DNA of 64,000 nt. It comes from Alitta virens. Its lineage: Eukaryota > Annelida > Polychaeta > Phyllodocida > Nereididae. The stretch covers positions 17,768,662-17,832,661 of the forward strand of contig OW028581.1 of assembly GCA_932294295.1 (NCBI GenBank), given 5' to 3'. Positions within the stretch are counted from its first letter, which is position 1. The number at the start of each line of letters is the position of its first letter. Both the position numbers and the translations under genes were made by a program. Below, in pieces: positions 51,562 through 63,530 of this stretch. The notes below the pieces were generated by a model that did not search any database, had not been told where the DNA came from, and saw only the letters and a list, made by a program, of their open reading frames with translations.

Positions 51562-51775
51562 CAATTGGACAAAGGTGGGTGGGTGGGTGATTAGGGCTTT
51601 ACGTCCTGTATTTCTGCACCAGCTGGGCTAATTAGGACAGGCAGAGACCATGGCAATGAAATAAAGGATGAAACAGCCATCCAACTGAGGCTCGATCGAG
51701 AAATGAACCCGGGACCCAGCGGTTGGAAGCCCAGAGCGCTACCTCTGAGCTAGGCCCCCGCCCGACCATTGGACA
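51562..51775 (-). mobile_element. SINE-E, tRNA-derived (reverse)
   Basis: On the minus strand: GGGGGCCTAGCTCAGAGGTA (A-box region), then CGCTGGGTCCCGGGTTCATT (B-box region). A body with CTAATTAGCCCAGCTGG and CAGGACGTAAAGCCCTAATC follows. Confidence 0.75.
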
Positions 51776-53640
51776 AAATGTGTGCCATTCATTTAGCGGC
51801 TCTCAGGCAATGGCACCCAAGCTATAGCGCAATAAAGCAATACTAAAGCAACATAGGGCAGCAAACCTTGGGAAAATGGATGCTGTAGCCACAAACTGCT
51901 ATTTGTCATAACTCTACATTACATCCTACAAGGTTGACATTCACAGCATGAGCCTCTGCAAGGGTTACACCACAAAGTGTCCCGGCCAATCAATCTATGA
52001 ATTACAAAGAGGACCCCTGCAGGCAATGGGTCAACTAATCGGGCAAAAATATCATGCCAAATGACAATTAACCTGTATTAAACTTTCATAGTCATGACAA
52101 GTCAATGTCTGGGGTCAATAGCATAGATTTTAGCTGAAGCAAGCTACTGAATATATTTCCATTAAACATGTCAAACAAATGTTTAGCATTCCTTATGTCA
52201 CATCATCAATCAATGTGTTGTTCGATAAGAGAATTCACCTAATATAGTATTATTAAATTCTGTGCATGATTTCTGTATGCCTTAATTACCAAAAAAAGAG
52301 AACAATTTATTCTCATGATTGGCATTTCACAAACAAGTCACAGAATGACCTTGAACTGAATGCTGGATCAAAGCAGTTCAATTAGGCCACCTTTCATAAT
52401 TAATCCCCCACCCCTAGCAATGCATGCTCTGGCAGGTGAACTCTTATGGGGAGCACACAAAATTGATACGAAGTCTTCTTGAAAGTCCTGTGGGTCATTG
52501 ACTAACCAATGCATCAATTAACTTCATCAATACACTCGTAACATTCGCCAGGACAACAAAGCAACATTGATCTATTGTACATTTGACTATTACAGAGGCT
52601 TGATGGTCTAGTGGTAAAGAGCTGGTCAGTGGTCACCTCTAGCTATGACGGACTTGTGAATAAACTGGTCAGTGCACACTGCCAGTTTGAGACTCTCAAC
52701 ATGTGTACAGAGACTTTAAATTTTTATATGAACTTTAACTGGATGATTTGATAGATTTTCTCAATTTCTCCATTTTTACTGTTATTGTTTGTAGATCAGT
52801 TCTTCCAAAGTCGTACAGAAGCAAAATCTTTTCATCAAATACCACTTCAAATAAAATTGTACATATATACATACATGGTTATGGGTTTGATTCCAATACA
52901 TGCAGCACAAAGTGTATGAACACAACTATAGAGGTGTAAAACCTAAGATGGTACATTAATGACTCTTTGTATTCAGTGTCTGTGCTCAGGCGAGTGATAA
53001 ATCCCACACATGGAGTGAATGTCTACTCTGATGTAGACACCTTTCTCTCACGACACCGCAAAAAAAAAAAAAAAGTGAGAGCGGCAACAACTTCGCATTG
53101 AGGGCTGCCTGTACAGGTTAATACATTGCATACTGTGACATTTGTTTTAAAGCCCACGAGGAGCTAGCAACTGAAGCACATGAAATACATTAAGAAACCA
53201 ATTCCTTGTCAACATTTACCTGACTATGCTGAGGTAACAGGGAATTAAGTGGCCTGGGCTGCATTAAATAGCCAAAATCCTTTCAAAGCCAACACAAGTT
53301 GTAACCCCATGAAAGGCAGTAATGTAAGAGTCATTGCCCTTGTCAACCAATATGTTAACCAATAGGTCATTGCCAAATGGGTAAGGTAAACATTTCATCA
53401 AGGATGATTGCACATGGGTCTCCTTATTCTTATTATGCCACAACATTGTTGGAAAATAAAGTTAATAATTTAGCAAACCTCGTTCTCAATTGAGGCAATC
53501 ATCTCACAGCATTGCTTAGACAACTAGATTTTGGATATAAGGTAATTCCTAACTTGTAATTACCCTTATATATAAACCCATTACAATCATTAGGACCACC
53601 AAATTTTGGGCAGACTCTTAGATCAGTGTTACATTTGTAT
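51776..53640. other. OSBPL8-like 5' intron, diverged repeats only
   Basis: A decayed tRNA-headed relic lies around 52596-53045 (CTTGATGGTCTAGTGGTAAA, later TCAGTGTCTGTGCTCAGG-like SINE-A body). An A15 run lies at 53059-53073. No coding segment recognised. Confidence 0.45.
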
Positions 53641-53682
53641 ATATACAATTTCACATTAAAATATTGACTACCACAAATAGGG

Positions 53683-53884
53683 CGGGCAGGGGCCTCGCTC
53701 AGTGGCAGCGCCCTCGCTCAGTGGCAGCGCGCTGGGTTTCTCACCGCTGGGTCCCGGGTTCGATTCCCGGTTGAGCCTCAGTTGGATGGCTGTTTCACCC
53801 ATCATCTCATTGCCTGTCCTAATTAGCCCATCAGTTGCAGAAATACAGGACATTAAGCCCGAATCAACCCACCCACCACCACAA
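53683..53884 (+). mobile_element. SINE-E with duplicated A-box
   Basis: The head contains the block CCTCGCTCAGTGGCAGCGC twice in tandem (53692-53729). B-box GGGTTCGATTCCC follows, then the family body (CCTGTCCTAATTAGCCCATC, AAATACAGGACATTAAGCCC). Confidence 0.75.
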
Positions 53885-54786
53885 ATAGGCTGGGTTTAGT
53901 AATAAGGCTAAACAGCACATTTACAGCGAGAATTTTATCTTAATATGGACTAAAAACATACATGAAATCCCAAACATTGGATGTGCCTTTCTTGGAATAA
54001 TAACTCAAGTTAAACAGTCACCGAACTAACAGACACAGGTGAGAGAGAGAGAGATACACCTGATGATGAAGATGCACCTGTCACCTGCATCCCCAGCATC
54101 CCTGGTATCCTTAGTAATGGCCCAGCATCAGCAACAAGCGATGTCTTTTTCATCATCATGATCTTTGCAGAATCTCAATAAGTGCTTGAAGATCACTGTG
54201 TATCTACTATATCAAGACTTCATATGAAGAATGTGCTACATCAAATTAATTTACCAACAACTGCAGTATACTCATCCTGATAGTATTGTATTTAAATCAC
54301 AACTATACACTGGACACCAAAAAACACTTAAATCATCTTAACCTTAAATTGGGAGATTTTTGTGGATCTTCTATATAAGTTTGCATGGCCCAGGTGTTGT
54401 GGACTTAGCCCAATATGCAAACCTAAAGGTATTGGGTTAATTTAAACCCCTACTTCAGCAAGGTGTTAATTGGACAAAAAACTCCATTACACAATCAAAT
54501 AAATATCCTACAACATTTACCTAAGACCCCGACTTGAATTGCATGCCAGTCAAAATTGAGAAAGTGTACAACAGGGATGTGTCATATCTCCATGGTATTT
54601 CAGCACATGTTCTACCAGTTGAATTCACTTCAGGAGCATACAGAATGTGTTAAAGATGTAGAACCTCAGAATTCCACCCACAGCACTAGCAGTCTCTGTT
54701 GTTTTACTGTATAACACTCAGATAACCACTGAGATTAGCTTAGATGCCTAACACTACTGACACTAATAAGTCAGTCCTTCCATCTC

Positions 54787-55047
54787 ATGCAAAACAGAAG
54801 AGGTCACGACCTAGACCTATATAGTCTCAAGGGCACCAGATTCACGCGACCAAGAGCAGCCAATCAGGCGAGGCGGAGAAGGGAAGTCCTGTCGAGTTGT
54901 GTTGAGGTAATTGAATCTGGAAGGTCTCTTGACAAATGCGAGACGGAACTGGCCAGGTCAGGTCCTTGCTTGACCGACATGACAATAATTACACCGAGGG
55001 TTATTATGGAAATAGGAGGAAAAGAATGGCAGCTCACTGGGTGGTAA
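54787..55047 (+). other. GC-richer island: plus-strand ORF / minus-strand promoter-like motifs
   Basis: Plus strand: an 86-codon ORF (MQNRRGHDLDLYSLKGTRFT, then RPRAANQARRRREVLSS) with no recognised domain. Minus strand: a CCAAT box (ATTGGCT, 54859-54866) lies ~40 nt upstream of TATATA (54818-54823), with an AGGTCACGACCT inverted repeat at 54801-54812. It could be an alternative OSBPL8 promoter or an unrelated gene fragment. Confidence 0.25.
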
Positions 55048-55957
55048 ATTTGATGTGGTAAATATGATTAGGGACAAGAGCCATATGCAATGCGATCAGA
55101 TCACTAAGGACAGGACAGTCGAGCATTTATAGTCTTTCGTATAAGATTTCCTCCCAAAGTCACGAGATATTGAAGCATATGGTTTTGTAATTATCTTTAG
55201 TATAAAGCATTTTGTTAGTAGTCATTTCATATCATAAGGGGACAAAATAACAAAAACTCACGAGTCAAATCCCTACAAACAATTAATACATCCACCAGCT
55301 TCAAAATACCACTATGATTTTCTCAAAAGGCATACATGGATGTCTTCATTTTGCCCACACAAAAAAATAAAAGTAATCCTCAAAATCTGTAGTAAAAACA
55401 ATAAGGTCCTTCATGTGCGGATTCTGTATTTCTTAAAGCAATAGAAAGATCATGATTACATGTTGCTGCTGTCCCCATGTCACTGTTATCACAATAAACC
55501 ACAGCAAATGGCTAATAATATGTCACTACAAGATCATGACCAATATTGTGACTGCAAGATAGAAAGCACATCACAGCAAGTAAATGATAACTTAACCATA
55601 ATCATATAGATCATATAGTTTACATATCGCGGCAACATAATGTCCCTATACGGCGTAGTATACGCTAAACTTGTCATCTGAAAACCCTGATCATATGTAA
55701 ATACTTAGTCATGATCATATGTCATGCAGCAAGATCAGAATTACTGTTCTTTAAATAATGTGATCATATGTCGCTGAAAGAATATGCCATGTCACAGCGA
55801 CATTTGGATCGAAACGCTTAATATCACATCGCTATAAAATCATAACCATAATGCACTGGAAGACTATGAACATTTGCTGCTGCCAGATCACGATTCTGTT
55901 ACTGCATGATTACGATGATACTTCAACCATAAACTGGTCATAATACAATGATTGTAA

Positions 55958-56212
55958 TACTGTTCACCGATAAGGTCTCCGGCCGCTCGACTGTTGGACC
56001 CAGGTGCAGTCTTAATATCCAGTATCCCAACAACCAGAGAGGACCTAAATCCTAAATCTAAAAAGGAAGATAAAATGTACTCGTCAACAATGAGTCCCAC
56101 ACACCAGCCCTCAGCTATTTATTATTCTACAAGTGCGACAAGTGGCCGACTTGATGGCCATAGGTCACCTGGTCCGGCTCCGTTGGGATACCGCGCAATA
56201 ACAAGACTTTAA
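55958..56212 (+). other. Unassigned plus-strand ORF
   Basis: 84 codons without ATG, locally GC-rich: DPGAVLISSIPTTREDLNPK, then SPTHQPSAIYYSTSATSGRL. The overlapping minus frame is also open. No domain recognised. Confidence 0.18.
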
Positions 56213-56274
56213 TGTCATCCGTCTCGATCTGAGGAGTTAGATTAGACGCTGTAACTTAACATAGCAGGCCAATT

Positions 56275-56530
56275 TTCAGTGAGTTGGTCCAATGTCTAAA
56301 GCATCTTCAGCTTCTTAAGTTAAGAATCTGGGGTCCAGCTACCACAATATGAGCTTCTCAACTGGATGACATTCATGTGCAATATTAGCAAGACGGTGCC
56401 TTGTTCTTGGTGTTTATGCTGAATGCAGCAGGTAAAAGAGCTCACCCACAGCATAAAAAGGTAACACTCCCAGGCCATACCCATTTCCAATTTCACCAGT
56501 GAATTTATATGAGCGGCTTCATTGTCATTA
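56275..56530 (+). repeat. Diverged SINE-A member
   Basis: Keeps GGTGCCTTGTTCTTGGTGTT, GAGCTCACCCACAGCATAAA and a head-like GAGTTGGTCCAATGTCTAAA. Confidence 0.4.
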
Positions 56531-57782
56531 ATCGGATACATTGGTATACAATGTTATCCCAAAATCCTTCAAAACGATTAAAAATCTACCGATAATAAAG
56601 TCACCTTCAAGCTGATACCTCATTCATTGAAATAGTAATGTTCATGTGGCCACATACACTATTGCCAAACCCAATTGAACAATATTCACCATACTTTATG
56701 GGACCAGTGACTAATATGTTCACAACTGCCCAGCAACAACATAAAGAGTAAGCTGTTGCAAACATTGTCTGCTGCGACACTAGAAGTAGCAATAATATGC
56801 AGAAACAGAAGGAAAGAGTGCAAAAAGCCTGTTTTCGCATTTGCCCACAAAACAACGTTGCCATAGGAACACATTCATCTTTTTGGCAAATACATCCAAC
56901 TGTGCCTTAGGCAGAGTCTGGAAATTTGAAATGGCCTTGCTTCAATATCAAACTATAAAACAAGCTTTCCTTTTTGAATTCTGAATTCAGAGGCTTATTA
57001 AATACATGCACAACTAGTAGGTTGGGTGAGACGGTCAAATTTATTGAGATATACTGTCAAATCCTTGAGTTCGACATCTTATTGTTTAAGAAGTTCCAAG
57101 AATTTGCCAGTATTCTGAAATTCAATAACCAGCATACGATCTATTAACCATATTTGGTAACGGTAACTTTGAAGGAATATACTCGATGACTGCCATGTTT
57201 CGGAAGACACTAAGAGTGAGTCAGCCCATTCAAGACCGGCTTTTTTCCCCTTTATTGCTATGCCATTCCGTTTAATCAGCCTGAAGGGACTCTTGTGTCT
57301 GAGCGTGAAGTGCTTGTTTTACCTCTGGCCACTAACTCTGTTGGATTATTGCTGGCTTTATGGTAAATTGTTCCTTACTGGTTGGTGATTAATACAAGAG
57401 AAAATCAACATACAATGAAAAGAAGCAAAACACACAATTGCAAATGTAGAAGAAATACAATATGTTTCATTATTCAGTTTACCCATCATCCATATTATAT
57501 ATTTAACAAAAATAAATATCTGAGGGAAAACTTTTCAAACACATCAGAGATCATTACAAAAATGGAGCAGGGCATCTTTTCCATCACATACAACGGACTT
57601 AAAAGAGATCGGAATGGATCAAAGCAGATCAAAGGCGGTCAGTCTGGATGGAGATGAGAGGAACATCCCGATCAAAGATCTCTGATTTCAAGGGTCTTTC
57701 AGTGCACCTGAGAATACTAACTTTCATATCTATATAGGCCTAAGCAGCATATGTATAGGCAGACATACTATCGTCTACTAGT

Positions 57783-57950
57783 AGGGCTGGTCAATTCTTG
57801 CGTGACCTTGTACCCGGAAATACCGAAACAATACATGACGTCACAACAGCCCAATTATTGATGACGTCATCTAGTATTGTGCATTGATGATGTAATGTAT
57901 TGTTTTAGTACTTCCGGGTACAAAGGTCACACGAGAACTGGCCAGCCCTG
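57783..57950. mobile_element. CRE-MITE copy, complete
   Basis: Left AGGGCTGGTCAATTCTTGCG; right, reverse-complemented, AGGGCTGGCCAGTTCTCGTG. TGACGTCA at 57836-57843 and 57862-57869; a third is decayed (TGATGTAA). Confidence 0.8.
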
Positions 57951-58617
57951 TTAAGGCATTGATTAGCCGTCTGAAGGTCCAGGATCATCTTTAAAATTGA
58001 AAAAATACTGACATGTCATTCTTAAATACAAGACATTACATTGCTGAATCTTAGTTTGACAAGACCACCTCTGTGATACATGTATAATATGGACTCTCAA
58101 TCACTGTCATCACTACATCTGCCTTCTGCTAGTAACAGGAACATATAATTTATATGGTGGCCATCCAGCCTTTTTTGGTGGTCTCCAGCACAGACCTTAT
58201 GATGCTTATATCTTGCACATAAAAATGATTCTGATACCAAAGCAGACAGGGCGGGGCGACTACAGGACCACTGCGGAGACTGGAATTACCTTCGAAGGCT
58301 TAAATTGATTTTGATTCTACGAGATGATTAAGCTTCAGACAGGCCAGAGAATGATGCAATACACGTCGTACCTAATTCAATTAGGATCAAGTTGCTAGAA
58401 TTTTCACAAAGTTAGCAACTAATACCACCCCCCATTTATTCCTCATAATTGCCATTATCATTTAATTTACAACATTTAATCAAACTGGGATCTCATTAAC
58501 TCGTTCAATACTGAATCTAGCAGTTGAATTTCATATGGTTAGTGACAGGAAAGTAGCCTAATTACAAAATAAGTTGAATGGGGTAGGATTCTTGTGCTCA
58601 GAGACAGGAGAGCACAG

Positions 58618-58660
58618 CACTTCCTGGTGGTCACGTGCTGGCCACTTCCGGTTCTAGACT
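58618..58660. promoter_or_regulatory. E-box flanked by ETS-like sites
   Basis: CACTTCCTGG, GGTCACGTGCTGG and CCACTTCCGGTTC lie within ~45 nt. On the minus strand this gives ACCGGAAGTG, CACGTG and CAGGAAGTG, common in housekeeping promoters. It could be an upstream OSBPL8 promoter; no transcript evidence. Confidence 0.25.
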
Positions 58661-58804
58661 GCTTGTGTAAACTGGTCCTATTGATTCAAGACAGGTGCAC
58701 CAGTAAGAAATAGGAAGCTTAATGAAGAACTAAATCAATAGCTACAGGGAATAGTTGGCAAATAACTAGTCAATGAATCTGAGGTACAGCAATAAACCTG
58801 ATAA

Positions 58805-59128
58805 ATAGTGGATTTTCACGGAAGGTTCTTTATACTTCCACCAGGTGGCTGTGAGAGAATACTGCAATTCTATTTGCTGAAAAAGTTCCCGCCCATGTCT
58901 GTGATTGGCAGAAACAAAGTGCATCCAAGCAGTAGTATTTTTAGAGCATTTTTAATGTATATTTGACACCTTATCATTCAGTTGATTTTTGTTATTTTTC
59001 TGAGAAAGTTATATTTACTGAATATTTTAGTTATGATCTTCTATTTCTGAAAAGCAAAATGAGTAACAAGAGGAGAAGAAAGACTTATGCCATGCTGAAT
59101 TCAGGGCTGCTCAGTGAAAAGACTCTAT
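58805..59128 (+). mobile_element. TIR element family T copy 4
   Basis: Starts ATAGTGGATTTTCACGG and ends GTGAAAAGACTCTAT. The interior frame LKSKMSNKRRRKTYAMLNSG then LLSEKTLL is preserved. Confidence 0.75.
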
Positions 59129-59642
59129 TACTGGCAAAGAGCCCGGTTTACACGTCTCAGTGCCAAGTACTCTGGTCTTGGGGTTTAAATAATGAAATTA
59201 GGTCTTTGTTTTGACTCTCTTTACTTTCGGTAATTACTTAATCCACTTTCTTCATTTGTTAATATAACCACTTAGACAATGAAATCTGACCTATTTAATT
59301 GGAATAATACAAGCAACTGCTCCAAAGCAAAGTCACAGGTGACTTTTTTTAGCATTTTCCCATACTTTGGCATATAACCATATATATGCACTAAGGCATG
59401 CTAGCCATTCATGCGCTATTTATAGCCAAGTCAAGGTCAGTATGCAGTCTATGGCGACTTTTAATATGATAAGCATGATATATGACCTGGACAAGGTCCA
59501 GTAGATGACCATGTTGTGCAGCAGCACTGCAATGACCAGTACCATCATCAGTAGCCAATTTGGCTGCAGGATGAAATTAAGGTTGATGTAACAAAAAGCA
59601 AGCAGTATCTCTGGTCCAAATTAATTGATGGAGAAAGGTTAG

Positions 59643-59894
59643 GGCCATAAGATCACTGCCAATCCTACTCTGCAGGTACACGAGAGACGCGACGCAAAAA
59701 ACCCCGACAGAAACCGGAGAGATGTAAGACGAGCCGGTCAAGGAAACCCGGTTAATACCGGTCACTCAATCACATCAAGTGAGAGAAATCGAGCTGCGTT
59801 AGAACTGCTTCGTTCTACAGTAGATGCTAGGTTGTATGCAGAAGTTACTAGTGGAAAATCATATATCACCAGAAATAAAAGGAAGGAAGATTAG
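59643..59894 (+). other. Unassigned plus-strand open frame, 83 codons
   Basis: No ATG at the start; reads RRDAKNPDRNRRDVRRAG, then SSERNRAALELLRSTVDARL and YAEVTSGKSYITRNKRKED, then TAG. A TCTGCAG acceptor-like site lies inside the 5' part. Charged composition and local CpG content (59690-59765) make it more gene-like than its surroundings. It may be a decayed retroelement ORF or an exon of an antisense gene. Confidence 0.25.
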
Positions 59895-60277
59895 TTGCAC
59901 AGGTCACTTATTGAATGTATATCTAAGATGAACATTTCTACTTAAATTTACAAAATACGCTTGTTCCACATGGAATACGGATTGCCATTCAAGTATGTTT
60001 ACGTGATTTTGTTGCACAACTCAGAAATCAAGTACATTACAATGACAAATTTATGATTTCTGATGTCCAAGAACATCACAGAATATCAAGACAACATCCC
60101 AGAATCACGAATCATCTTGAGATCACGTCAACAACCAAAGAATGAGGAATGGTAATTTGTCGTTCGCATCATATCGAGGGACCTTCGACATCTTTGCATT
60201 ATGTTTCCACAATAAATGTAGCTATGGCATGTTTTGCTTGGGCTGATAATCCATAACATATGTCGATCTCCCAATAA

Positions 60278-60577
60278 GGCCAAATAACACAAGAAATCTT
60301 AGTCTGCACTTTCGAGTCTTCTGCAGTTTTCACACGCCACAATATCAGAGATATATTCGGTTTGCCCCGAAGAATTACTTCATTTGGAGAAGTGAATCTT
60401 CCGGCGGGCAACAGACAGGAGTTGCCACAACAGAGACGAGAGAACAACGGCGAAAAGAAAGTAGAAATTCTTGCGAAAGATACCCCCACAAAAGATGTGA
60501 TTAAACCTGGGGAAAAAGTGAACAAAACGCCATCAAAAGTCAACAAAAAGTTAGTGAGAAAGATGTGGCCAGCCTGA
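60278..60577 (+). other. Unassigned plus-strand open frame, 99 codons
   Basis: Reads FTRHNIRDIFGLPRRITSFG, EVNLPAGNRQELPQQRRE and a Lys-rich C-terminus (TKDVIKPGEKVNKTPSKV) before TGA. An acceptor-like CTTCTGCAG ends at 60326. A longer minus-strand frame overlaps but is hydrophobic and less protein-like. No family recognised. Confidence 0.25.
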
Positions 60578-62179
60578 GTACTCCCCAACAATGAAGATCA
60601 CTTTCCTTTGTCCAGGTTTAGTGCATTTCAGCATGCTTACATGCGAATTACTTTTCGACAGACGCTTCAAGACAACAGACTTACAACTGATTGATTAAGT
60701 TTTATCTTGGCATCAAATATCTTTGCCAAAAAATACTCACACTACATAAAAAAACCTTTCCTGAATCTGCACTAGATTTGGTGTCCAGACAAAACCTTTT
60801 TCATCCAAATTACTGGAAATGGCAAAGCATTATCAGCTGTCCACATAACACCTGACTTCCAGGCAAATATTGTTGAGCTAATTCAACAGAGTATTTAATG
60901 ATATGCAAACATAGATATGAATGAAAAATCAAAATTAATGTGAGCATAAATCAATGACAGTTAACAACGGCTAACTACCAAACTACCAGCACTACCAGTG
61001 TACCAACCAAGATTTTCAACTGATGAACACGATAGGGCCAATTTAGACTACTTCGTTATCATACAGCCAACTTCTCTTTTCCGAGACAGTTAACTACAGT
61101 TAGTTTTATAAAATATGGTCGACTCTAGACAGATGTAGCAACCTATTCCTGGCTGTAGCTATAACTGGCTAAATCCAGCCGCTTCTGTCTACTCCTAGCT
61201 TATAGTCGGCTTAAACTTACCACCACTGGACAAATATAAACCTTGGTAATGTAAGAAATTTATCTAATAGAATAAATTAATTAATATGCGCAATAGACAT
61301 GCATATTTAAAAAAAAAATTGTATATGCGTTACTCTCAACTTATGCACCAAATGGTGCTGCATGTACTTTAAGATCCGGCTTTGAGTAGCCAGACATTTC
61401 TGTTTAGTGGCAAGTAGCATCGTATAGCAGAATTTGCCTATCTTTGTCTATGTTCAATTTGAGCCGCATTTAATGAAACTAACTGTATACCTACCTCACT
61501 TATCACAAAGATCTTCGTAATGACTTTAATTTATCTTTAAATTTACAGAATTACCGCAAATTGGTCTCATCATGCTCAGTACATCAATAGCTGCTAACCA
61601 CTTCAACGATGTCTTTGATTCAACTTGAAAGAAAAGTTGGAATATTTTTCTGTAACTAACTCCCAAAAAGGAAGTTTCATGCGGCCAAAACCAAGTTAAT
61701 TAGCAGCTCAAATATCTCCGTAACAGGTAGCCTAGCACTGTGTGTTTTCCTCTCATAGCATGACAACTTGAAAGGCTCTGGCTTAGCTACATCACCATGA
61801 CATGAACAAATTATGAAAATGCCACTGGCTGCATCAGGGATGCGGAAAATAATGATGTGATGCTGCTGCTGCTGCAGCAAAGTTTGACTTTATGTGATGT
61901 TCTTTATTTAATGGCACGCCCTTATTTCTCTGATTCATCATATCAGCTAAACTCATACAACAAAACCTGACTGTTAAAATCTCCATTGAACAATGTTGAA
62001 GTTAAAGCTACTGACCTTTACTGTGCCCTTAAAAAGGTAATGGAGAATTAGCAACAATGACTAACGTTTGTTTTTATCATCAATATTAGAAAATAATCAT
62101 TGACGAAATCACTGCATCACCATCATAACAGACTTCCAAACAACAGACAACTGTTCCACTACTGATCTGATGATTCCTT

Positions 62180-62340
62180 CAACCAGGAAACCAATATGGC
62201 GCCCAATAAATCAAGATGGCCCCCAACAGACTCTCATTGTAGGAGCTGTCGAAGTTTACGTCGACCAGACGAGTGACAGAAAAACGTGCGAAAACTGTCG
62301 ATGTGAGAAATATCGATGCTAAGTGCAGAACTTCCAAAAC
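62180..62340 (-). promoter_or_regulatory. OSBPL8: Candidate OSBPL8-like 5' promoter / first leader exon
   Basis: CpG-richer patch with two YY1-like sites (GCGCCATATTGG and GGGCCATCTTGA on the minus strand). A donor-like GTCGAC|GTAAAC lies downstream near 62252. YY1 sites near housekeeping starts are common. The long distance to coding exon 1 (17 kb) makes this tentative. Confidence 0.3.
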
Positions 62341-62964
62341 CAATCACCATAATCGATAGATCAATAGATCAACGTGACTTCCCGCTGGCATATCTGGAGC
62401 ACTATAGACTGATGGTGTACACTGACACACAAGTTCTAGAAGTTGCAGCTTAACAGAATCGTGCGTGTAATAACACACATTACTGTACAGGATTTCCTAC
62501 ATAATACAATCATCTCAGTCTCGATTGGAAGTGAAGTGACTAGGATAAAATATTGATCGTACGAAATTCAGTCTCCAATGGAATGCCATTCTTGTATTAT
62601 ATATTTCTGAATCTTAGGTCTTCTTTACAATATTAAACAACCTGTCTTGTCATCACACAAATATGGTAATTATTAATCAATGATATGACTAGAATATCAC
62701 TTGTCAATATATACAGAGAACATACGTTAAAATCAATATCCAGTTAACTTTGAAATGTAAAATTACATCAAATGTATTCAGTATAATCATAAGATAATCA
62801 TTGCATCTCTGATGGTATCTGAGCAGGAATAACTTGCAATTCTGACAAGGCTTGTAACCGCAAACACACCATAATTGCCGATTCGGCGATTCCTCCATCA
62901 CAAGCATGTCTTATAATGTATCTATTATTATATAAACCTCAGTTGTACCTGGCGAGTTTTAAGT

Positions 62965-63079
62965 TTAAGTTAAATTCTACTTGATTTATTGTATTGTCAG
63001 CGACAGCATGACTGTCTTAGAAGGGCCCTCCAGATCTTGTATATCTTATATACTCTGTCAAATAAATTTGTTCTGATGC
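62965..63079 (+). mobile_element. LINE-like 3' end relic
   Basis: GACTGTCTTAGAAGGGCCCT, then TCAAATAAATTTGTTCTGA, similar to 43255-43384. Confidence 0.4.
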
Positions 63080-63154
63080 TATATTTTTAACAGTGGGATC
63101 TTAGTATTCCTTCTTAGTTCAGACATACATTGATTGATCCAGTAGACGTACACC

Positions 63155-63530
63155 AGCTAGCCCGAACAGACTGCCTCGCAACGCAGGGCCGGCGAGGCAG
63201 TCTGAAACCATCCTATTGAAAAACCTCGGGGATGACATGCATTGTGACGTCACCAGACGTGGCCTATTTGATCAACTTTTTCAGGAAAAGCTGGTGCTGA
63301 CAACATATAATCTATATCTAACAGTATTGGTTTGTTAGCGCCCACGTAGCTAAGTGTTTTGCGATTAATTTGAGGGGTTTTAAATTTCCCGACTCGTTGT
63401 AGTTTGTTTACAATCGTCCGGTGATGTGCGACCCCCGAGATTTTTCAATACATGGGTTTGGGACTGGCTTACGCACAACGCAAGCCAGTCCCATGGGGCT
63501 AACACCAGCAGGCTAGCTGACATGCTGTCT
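63155..63530. mobile_element. Element with two terminal hairpins
   Basis: Near the left end CAGACTGCCTCGC pairs with GCGAGGCAGTCTG. Near the right end GGGACTGGCTT pairs with AAGCCAGTCCC. Outer CAGCTAGCC...GGCTAGCTG are inverted. A 31-nt stretch of the right hairpin recurs exactly at ~13153-13183. Confidence 0.5.

Noticed and set aside
55888..56100. Cloning-vector contamination suggested by a GGCCGCTCGA stretch
   Set aside because: The surrounding bases do not match a polylinker as I know it.
60199..60591. 130-codon minus-strand ORF
   Set aside because: Hydrophobic and Phe/Ser-rich, antisense to a more protein-like plus-strand frame; no OSBPL8 family match, so not used as an exon.
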